Shown here: positions 16,367 to 20,911 of the stretch, piece by piece
How the letters are laid out: each line of letters opens with the position of its first letter
How positions within the stretch are numbered: the stretch's first letter is position 1
NCBI GenBank assembly: GCA_964448285.1
Contig: CAYUWG010000066.1
Coordinates: forward strand, 1 to 20,911
From: CAYUWG01 sp964448285
GTDB taxonomy: Bacteria > Bacteroidota > Ignavibacteria > SZUA-365
Length of the DNA: 20,911 nucleotides
Direction: 5' to 3'
Notes under the pieces: model-generated
The model's input: the letters and a program-made list of their open reading frames with translations, nothing else
What the model was told of the DNA's origin: nothing
The model's database searches: none
Translations under genes and position numbers: made by a program

Positions 16367-17598
16367 ACGTGAGTTCTTCCTACTGACTTTCCGTTGTTAT
16401 AGCGCTCGATTCCTCGAGCAAGCAAACGCACGGCATTCCTGCAATCCGTTTCATTAAGAACGTAGGCGAGCCGTGCTTCATCGTGACCTTTCCCGGGTGT
16501 CGCATAAAAGCCCGACCCGGGAGCGATCATCGTCGTTTGATGATCTTCATGAAAATCCGTGAGCATCCATGCCGCGAAAGCGTCCGTGTCATCGACGGGA
16601 AATTTCACCATGATGTAGAACGCACCGCTGGGCTTTCGACACACGACGCCGGGAATGGCCATCAACTCCTCGAAGATCGCGTCTCTCCGCCGGTGGTATT
16701 CATCGCGCATGGCATCGAAGTATTTCGATCCCTGTTCCACAAGCGCTGCAGAGCCGATCTGTTCGAGGGTTGCGCTGCATAAGCGCGCTTGTCCGAATCG
16801 AAGGAACGCATCCATCAGTCGTCGATTGCGGCTCACGATGCACCCCATACGCCCGCCACACAAGCTGTAACGCTTCGAAAGGCTATCGAGCAGGATCGCG
16901 TGTTCCTCCAATCCGTCGAGATGGAGTACACTGGCTGTTTCCCCTTCATAGACGAACTCCCGGTACACCTCGTCAGAAAGGAGAAAGAGTGAATGACGAA
17001 GCGCCAAGGTTCGAAGCATCTCAAGTTCTTCGAGCTGAAGCACTGTTCCGGTCGGGTTGTTCGGATTGCAGAACAGAATCGCTTTCGTTCTCGGCGTGAT
17101 GTACCGCTCTATCGTTTCCATCGACGGTAAGTGAAAGCCGTCCTCCGCATGCGTCTCTATTGGAACGAGCGTGACGCCGGCCATGATTGCAAAACCATTG
17201 TAGTTCGTGTAGAAAGGTTCGAACACGATGATCTCGTCTCCCGGACTTGCGACCGCCATCATAGCGAAAGTGATGGCCTCCGAGCCGCCGGTCGTAACGA
17301 GAACGTTCTGCGGTCCGATGTTTATTCCGAGCGAATGATAGTATCCCACTAAGCTGTCGATGAAAAGCCGAATGCCCTGTGAATTCTGATACGCGATCAC
17401 CTTCTCCTTGTACGACTGTACGGCCTGAAAAAACTCGGGCGGGGTTTCGATATCCGGCTGGCCGATGTTGAGATGATACACTTGGATACCGCGATTCTTC
17501 GCAGCTTCGCCCAACGGAACCAGCTTGCGAATCGGGGATGCAGGCATCATGATCGCGCGGTGCGAAAGCGCCAAAACATCGCTCGACCCTGGTGCCAT
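16363..17598 (-). CDS. Class I/II PLP-dependent aminotransferase (aspartate aminotransferase-like)
   Basis: The 411-residue protein has the fold I aminotransferase signatures: the PLP lysine K242 in DSLSKRYSLCGGRMG, N181 in NPNNPTGT, D209 in SDEVYREF, R250 for the phosphate, and R376 (ARLAYVLNE) for the substrate carboxylate. It transfers an amino group between an amino acid and a 2-oxoacid in the cytoplasm. SPIRKLVPLGEAAKNRG near the N-terminus is typical of the aspartate/aromatic/alanine group, but the substrate cannot be fixed from sequence. The ATG at 17598 gives the N-terminus seen in relatives; no strong Shine-Dalgarno sequence is present. It is the first gene of the unit that continues into nuoG by a 4-base ATGA overlap. 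Confidence 0.92.
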   Translation of the reverse strand: MAPGSSDVLALSHRAIMMPASPIRKLVPLGEAAKNRGIQVYHLNIGQPDIETPPEFFQAVQSYKEKVIAYQNSQGIRLFIDSLVGYYHSLGINIGPQNVLVTTGGSEAITFAMMAVASPGDEIIVFEPFYTNYNGFAIMAGVTLVPIETHAEDGFHLPSMETIERYITPRTKAILFCNPNNPTGTVLQLEELEMLRTLALRHSLFLLSDEVYREFVYEGETASVLHLDGLEEHAILLDSLSKRYSLCGGRMGCIVSRNRRLMDAFLRFGQARLCSATLEQIGSAALVEQGSKYFDAMRDEYHRRRDAIFEELMAIPGVVCRKPSGAFYIMVKFPVDDTDAFAAWMLTDFHEDHQTTMIAPGSGFYATPGKGHDEARLAYVLNETDCRNAVRLLARGIERYNNGKSVGRTHV

Positions 17599-17672
17599 TC
17601 TTACTGGAATCTGTTCTTGTGACGTTGTGAAGTTCAGGAAAGCCGCTGAGAATAATCGTGGGTATCAGAATT

Positions 17673-17694
17673 CGTTTTTCCCCACGGGAAAACG
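17673..17694 (-). promoter_or_regulatory. Hairpin at the 5' end of the aminotransferase-nuo transcript
   Basis: CGTTTT/AAAACG and CCC/GGG arms form a nine-base-pair stem with one bulged base and a 3-base loop. It begins 4 bases downstream of the TACATTT promoter element, so it would be the first structure in the mRNA, about 75 bases ahead of the ATG. No T-run follows on the minus strand, so it does not look like a terminator of the M16 gene. A role in mRNA stability or regulation is inference. Confidence 0.4.
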
Positions 17695-17697
17695 GTT

Positions 17698-17727
17698 AAA
17701 TGTAACCAGCATGAGAGCAATAACCAA
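17698..17727 (-). promoter_or_regulatory. Promoter of the aminotransferase-nuoGHI unit (TTG-N20-TACATTT)
   Basis: On the minus strand TTG (17727-17725) is followed after exactly 20 bases by TACATTT (17704-17698), extended to TACATTTA. It sits in the 145-base gap between the M16 peptidase and aminotransferase genes and gives a leader of about 92 bases. The spacing equals that of the other promoters in the window. Confidence 0.5.
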
Positions 17728-17743
17728 GGAAGGATTGGGGCGC

Positions 17744-19033
17744 TCAAGCCCTGTCTGACGCAATCGTAACAGCCGTCCACTGGCGATGGTCGAACAGCGA
17801 TGAGGCCAGTGCATGACACTCCTCGACAGTGACCCCTTCGAAGCGTTCGATTTCCTCATCGATCGAGATGGGACGCCCGAAGATCAATTCATCTTTTCCT
17901 ATTCGCGTCATGCGTGAGCTCATACTTTCAAGCCCGAGAAGGAAACCGCCGATCACTTGCTCACGAGCCCGGTTGAGTTCGCGCTTTGAGACGGGCGTTG
18001 AGGCAAGTTCTTCCAATTCTTCCTCGATGTGTCGAAGACAGCGTTGCATCGTGCGTGTTTCAGAGGCGGCGTAAACACCGAATGTCCCTGCGTCTTCATA
18101 GAGATTCAAGTATGAGTAAATCGAATAGGCGTACCCGTATCGCTCACGGATACGTTGAAAGAGTCTCGAACTCATGCCCTCACCGAGAATCGTATTGAGC
18201 AACGACAGTGCATAGTGATCCTCGCTATCTAATCCCGGTACGATGCGACCGGCGATGTGATGGGATTGTTGAACCGGCTTGTAGAACGTCTCCGATACTG
18301 GTCCGCGCTCCTTCGGGCGAAGTCGTTTCTGTCGTTTCCCTTCAGGAAGTTCACTCAAGGCCTTTTCACACAGCTCCACAAGCAAGTCGTGTGATACGTC
18401 CCCAGCGGCGGCAATGACCAGGTTCGATGCCGTGTATTGACGAGCGATGTAATCGAGCAACGCTTCGCGCGTGAGGGATTCGACCGTGTGCTCCGTACCG
18501 ATAATCGTTCGCCCTAATGAGTGCTTCCCGAACACGGCATGTTCAAAATAGTCGTTGATACAATCCTCGGGATCTTCCTCGATGCTTCTCATCTCCTCCC
18601 GAATGACCTGCTTCTCCTTTTCAATTTCCCGTGCCGGAAACTGCGGATGAAGGACGATATCGGAAAGAAGATCGACGGCGCGTTTGACGTGCTGCGAAAG
18701 GACGCGAGCGTAATAGCAGGTGCAGTCCTTCGTTGTAAACGCATTCACATACCCGCCGACTGATTCCAGGTACTGCGCGATGTGATGCGTTTTTCTCCGC
18801 AGCGTCCCTTTGAAAACCATGTGCTCGATGAAATGAGAGATGCCGCTCAACGATGCCGGTTCGTCACGGCTCCCCGTATCGATCCAAAAGCCGATCGCCA
18901 GCGAACGCATGTAAGGGACAAATTCCGTGACGACGCGAACTCCGGAAGGAAGACGTGTCTTGCGATATTCGACTGTGCTCGTTGTCCGTCGTTGGGGCGA
19001 TCCGTTGTGCCGCATGCGCTTTCTGCTAATCAT
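17744..19033 (-). CDS. M16 family zinc peptidase (processing-protease-like)
   Basis: The 429-residue protein is a single-chain M16B peptidase. The inverted zinc motif HFIEH (H67, E70, H71) is complete, and the third ligand E147 lies exactly 76 residues after H71, as the family requires (REEMRSIEEDPED). The C-terminal half keeps the RYGYAYSIYSYL segment that shapes the cleft. These enzymes cut short unfolded peptides or presequences. No signal peptide is seen, so a cytoplasmic location is likely. The gene starts 51 bases after the PAS gene and is probably co-transcribed with it; I find no separate promoter. Start codons at 19033 and 19015 are both possible; neither has a strong Shine-Dalgarno sequence. 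Confidence 0.92.
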   Translation of the reverse strand: MISRKRMRHNGSPQRRTTSTVEYRKTRLPSGVRVVTEFVPYMRSLAIGFWIDTGSRDEPASLSGISHFIEHMVFKGTLRRKTHHIAQYLESVGGYVNAFTTKDCTCYYARVLSQHVKRAVDLLSDIVLHPQFPAREIEKEKQVIREEMRSIEEDPEDCINDYFEHAVFGKHSLGRTIIGTEHTVESLTREALLDYIARQYTASNLVIAAAGDVSHDLLVELCEKALSELPEGKRQKRLRPKERGPVSETFYKPVQQSHHIAGRIVPGLDSEDHYALSLLNTILGEGMSSRLFQRIRERYGYAYSIYSYLNLYEDAGTFGVYAASETRTMQRCLRHIEEELEELASTPVSKRELNRAREQVIGGFLLGLESMSSRMTRIGKDELIFGRPISIDEEIERFEGVTVEECHALASSLFDHRQWTAVTIASDRA

Positions 19034-19084
19034 CTTCTTCGCAGTCGTGCGACGGAAATGACGTTCCGGGAAACGGTAATCGTG

Positions 19085-19960
19085 TTATGCTTTCAGAGGA
19101 GTAAGGAAACAGAGGATTTCCTTTACGGTGCCATCGAGTTCGGGAATGCCTGTGACCATGATTCGGGCTTCCAGCGTTTTCCCTGAGCGGGTCTTGATGG
19201 TATCGTTGTAACAACTGTTGAAATCGTTCTCCGGCAACTCGATAAGATTCTTACTCGCTTGTTTCGAATGTTGGTGAATGTCGAGGAACAGTTTCCCGAT
19301 CATTTCCTTCGCTTTGTGACCCGTGAGCTTCTCGGCATTCTTGTCCCAGGAATCGATGTGCCCTTCACCATCGAGCGTAATGACGGCTGTATTTTCCGAG
19401 CACTCTGCAAGGCGTATGCTGAGCTTCCGGTAGTTACGTGCTTCGATCTCGTATTTCTTTTGCAGGGAAATATCCATGATGCTTACGCGGATGCCGATAT
19501 GCTTTCCCTTGCGTGTAAATATCGGCGTCCACGATGCCAGTGCCCACCGGACTTCGCCGTCTTTCCGGATAAACTTGTACTCATGCTCGTCACCCGGTTC
19601 CGCAGCCATCGACTTTTTGCGATCGCTGAGAAACTGTTCCAATGAATCCGGATGGATCAATCGCTCAAGTGTAATGGCACGATGAAGAAAATCCTCACGC
19701 TTATACCCGGTAATCTTCTCGCACGAAGGGCTGATATGCTCGTAATGACCGCTGACGTTGTACCAGACTTCAAGGCTTGTCGTCAGATCGGCAATCGTGT
19801 GCAGACGCTCATGGGTTTCGTGAAGGAGCTTCTTGTATTTGTTCTTTTGGGAAGTGAGGAGTTGTGCAACTGAAAGTCTTTGCGGATTCGTCAGGTTCAG
19901 TTTTTCCAAGCTGATCCTTCTTTTTCTTCCGACTATCGGTTCCTTAGGTATGAAGTACAA
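19085..19960 (-). CDS. Double PAS-domain protein without output domain, TTG start
   Basis: The 291-residue protein has a basic N-terminus and a helical stretch (about 28-65), then two PAS domains. PAS 1 (about 58-166) is of the PAS_3 kind (ISPSCEKITGYKREDFL; IRKDGEVRWALASWTPIF) and PAS 2 lies at about 178-288 (ITLDGEGHIDSWDKNAEKLT). PAS domains sense ligands, redox state or light, or pair proteins. No histidine kinase, GGDEF, DNA-binding or other output domain follows, so it must act through a partner. The start is a TTG with AGGAG seven bases upstream (19968-19972); no in-frame ATG or GTG exists between the preceding stop codon and this position. It heads a probable two-gene unit with the M16 peptidase. 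Confidence 0.85.
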   Translation of the reverse strand: MYFIPKEPIVGRKRRISLEKLNLTNPQRLSVAQLLTSQKNKYKKLLHETHERLHTIADLTTSLEVWYNVSGHYEHISPSCEKITGYKREDFLHRAITLERLIHPDSLEQFLSDRKKSMAAEPGDEHEYKFIRKDGEVRWALASWTPIFTRKGKHIGIRVSIMDISLQKKYEIEARNYRKLSIRLAECSENTAVITLDGEGHIDSWDKNAEKLTGHKAKEMIGKLFLDIHQHSKQASKNLIELPENDFNSCYNDTIKTRSGKTLEARIMVTGIPELDGTVKEILCFLTPLKA

Positions 19961-19999
19961 AATGATGCTCCTGCAATATTATCATGTTCTTGATCACTC

Positions 20000-20029
20000 A
20001 AACGCAATCGACCATTTGTAATGTATCAA
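20000..20029 (-). promoter_or_regulatory. Candidate promoter of the PAS-M16 unit (TTG-N20-TGCGTTT)
   Basis: On the minus strand TTG (20029-20027) is followed after exactly 20 bases by TGCGTTT (20006-20000), one base off the local TAnnTT pattern. The leader would be about 33 bases and would contain the AGGAG site. A competing reading is TTGCGT-N18-GATAAT a little further downstream. Confidence 0.35.
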
Positions 20030-20088
20030 AAGTTCGAAAAAACAAAAACCGATTTGACGTGACTGTTCCGAACTGGGAAGCCATACCA

Positions 20089-20115
20089 GACGAGTTGCCG
20101 GCGCAACATGTCGTC
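20089..20115 (-). terminator. Bulged hairpin just after the RecD-like gene, possible terminator or mRNA 3' end
   Basis: Minus-strand GACGA and GTTGC pair with GCAAC and TCGTC around a GCCG loop, ten pairs with a 3-base bulge, 6 bases past the stop codon. No T-run follows directly; T-rich sequence appears only about 40 bases later. It may be an mRNA 3' structure, not a true intrinsic terminator. Confidence 0.35.
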
Positions 20116-20121
20116 ACAAAC

Positions 20122-20911
20122 CTATCTCAAACGCTCGATCAGCCGCTCGCATAATGAAGAGTATCGAGGGCGCACATGTGCATTGTACACTGCAAGCTCC
20201 AGCGCTTTCTTTTGCCCGATAAAAACGAGGACGTGCTTCGCACGCGTCATTGCCGTATAGAGCAGCCTCCTCTGCAGCATAATCCTGTGTTCCATCGTCA
20301 TCGGAAGTACGACGATATCATACTCGCTCCCCTGACTCTTGTGGATGGTCATGGCATACGCGAGGGTAACGTGCTCCATCGCATCGGCGTCGTACACCGC
20401 GCCTCTGCCGTCAAAGTCGATCAGCGTCTCGCTTTCGTCTTCGTCGAATGATTGAATCACACCGATATCGCCGTTATAGATGTCTCGCTCGTAATCATTC
20501 TTCGTCTGCATCACTTTGTCGCCGATACGAAACGTTCGTTCGCCGGACTGATAGATGATCCGTCCATATGGATTGAGTGCATGTTGCAAGAGTCCGTTGA
20601 GATTTCTCGTACCGACTGCGGTTTTATGCATCGGCGTCAACACTTGAATATCCCGCAATGGATCGGAACCGTATTGCTTCGGCAGCCTTCGTTCGACGAG
20701 ATCCCGGATGATCTCGGCGACGTTCCCCGTCGTTTCTTCTTCGATGAAAAACGTCTCCCGACCGAACACCGGCATGAAGCCTTCGTTGACGCGATGCGCG
20801 TTCGAAATGATACTGCTCGTCTCTTCCTGACGAAAAACGTAATGCAGCCGCACGGTCTCTATATGCTGCGAGTCGATGAGATCCGCGAGGACGTTTCCCG
20901 GCGCTACGGAC
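20122..20911 (-). CDS. RecD2-type ATP-dependent DNA helicase, C-terminal part (5' end beyond window)
   Basis: About 262 residues are visible; the frame stays open to the right edge, so the true start lies outside and the internal GTG at 20853 is not the start. The first residues (SVAPGNVLADLI) complete the motif III region of superfamily 1 RecD-like helicases. VFRQEETSSI is motif IV, YAMTIHKSQGSEYD is motif V, and LLYTAMTRAKHVLVF is motif VI with its arginine finger. These residues form the second RecA-like domain plus the SH3-like insert (RIGDKVMQTKNDYERDIYNG). RecD2 proteins unwind DNA 5' to 3' in repair without RecBC. A RecD subunit of RecBCD is possible but less likely in this bacterial group. 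A hairpin follows its stop codon. Confidence 0.88.
   Translation of the reverse strand, partial: SVAPGNVLADLIDSQHIETVRLHYVFRQEETSSIISNAHRVNEGFMPVFGRETFFIEEETTGNVAEIIRDLVERRLPKQYGSDPLRDIQVLTPMHKTAVGTRNLNGLLQHALNPYGRIIYQSGERTFRIGDKVMQTKNDYERDIYNGDIGVIQSFDEDESETLIDFDGRGAVYDADAMEHVTLAYAMTIHKSQGSEYDIVVLPMTMEHRIMLQRRLLYTAMTRAKHVLVFIGQKKALELAVYNAHVRPRYSSLCERLIERLR

Noticed and set aside
17738..17751. GGGC/GCCC hairpin over the stop codon of the M16 gene as a terminator
   Set aside because: The stem has only four pairs, includes the stop codon and is not followed by a T-run.
20063..20075. Palindrome around GTTCCGAAC between the RecD-like and PAS genes as an operator
   Set aside because: The arms are short, with one mismatch, it lies more than 30 bases upstream of the candidate PAS promoter, and a chance match is likely.
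1..20911. Defence system, CRISPR array, prophage, transposon or tRNA-bounded island
   Set aside because: No phased repeats, transposase, integrase, Cas, toxin-antitoxin or tRNA sequence is visible. The lone RecD-type helicase belongs to normal DNA repair.

Overview
The window reads as a chromosomal segment of a Gram-negative bacterium of the Bacteroidota/Ignavibacteria/Kapaibacteria (FCB) assemblage. Three secreted proteins in a row carry C-terminal type IX secretion (T9SS) sorting domains, one with the motif QNYPNPFNPSTT. The 2-oxoacid dehydrogenase E1 is a fused alpha/beta chain of the kind seen in Bacteroidota, and the promoters I can pick out resemble the -33/-7 promoters of that group. 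The exact genus cannot be read from the sequence. No tRNA, rRNA, insertion sequence, phage gene or CRISPR array is visible, and every gene except hutH lies on the minus strand.

Layout, left to right: (1) the start of an E2 lipoyl acyltransferase, running off the left edge, preceded on the same strand by a fused E1 alpha/beta subunit; (2) a divergent, single plus-strand histidine ammonia-lyase gene; (3) a two-gene minus unit of a T9SS secreted protein followed by a polytopic GT-C-like membrane protein with a TPR tail; (4) a 1254-residue modular secreted protein with a P-domain, its own promoter, a long leader and a strong intrinsic terminator; (5) a five-gene unit of class I aminotransferase, nuoG, nuoH, nuoI and a LamG/T9SS lipoprotein; (6) a double-PAS protein and an M16 peptidase; (7) the C-terminal part of a RecD2-type helicase, running off the right edge.

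The transcription units are well marked. Five upstream regions share TTG, exactly 20 bases, then TAnnTT (TACTTTG, TAGGTTG, TACTTTG, TAACTTG, TACATTT); a sixth has one mismatch. These sites fix several start codons, notably for hutH and the T9SS protein at 5979-7175.

Metabolically the segment joins branched-chain or pyruvate oxo-acid oxidation, histidine deamination, amino-acid transamination and part of respiratory complex I with cell-surface proteins. I see no coherent new defence or biosynthetic system. The most unusual items are the shared promoter signature, the Ser-Ser-Gly MIO triad in the lone HutH, the truncated and rearranged nuo cluster with a T9SS lipoprotein at its end, and the large P-domain protein with no protease domain.
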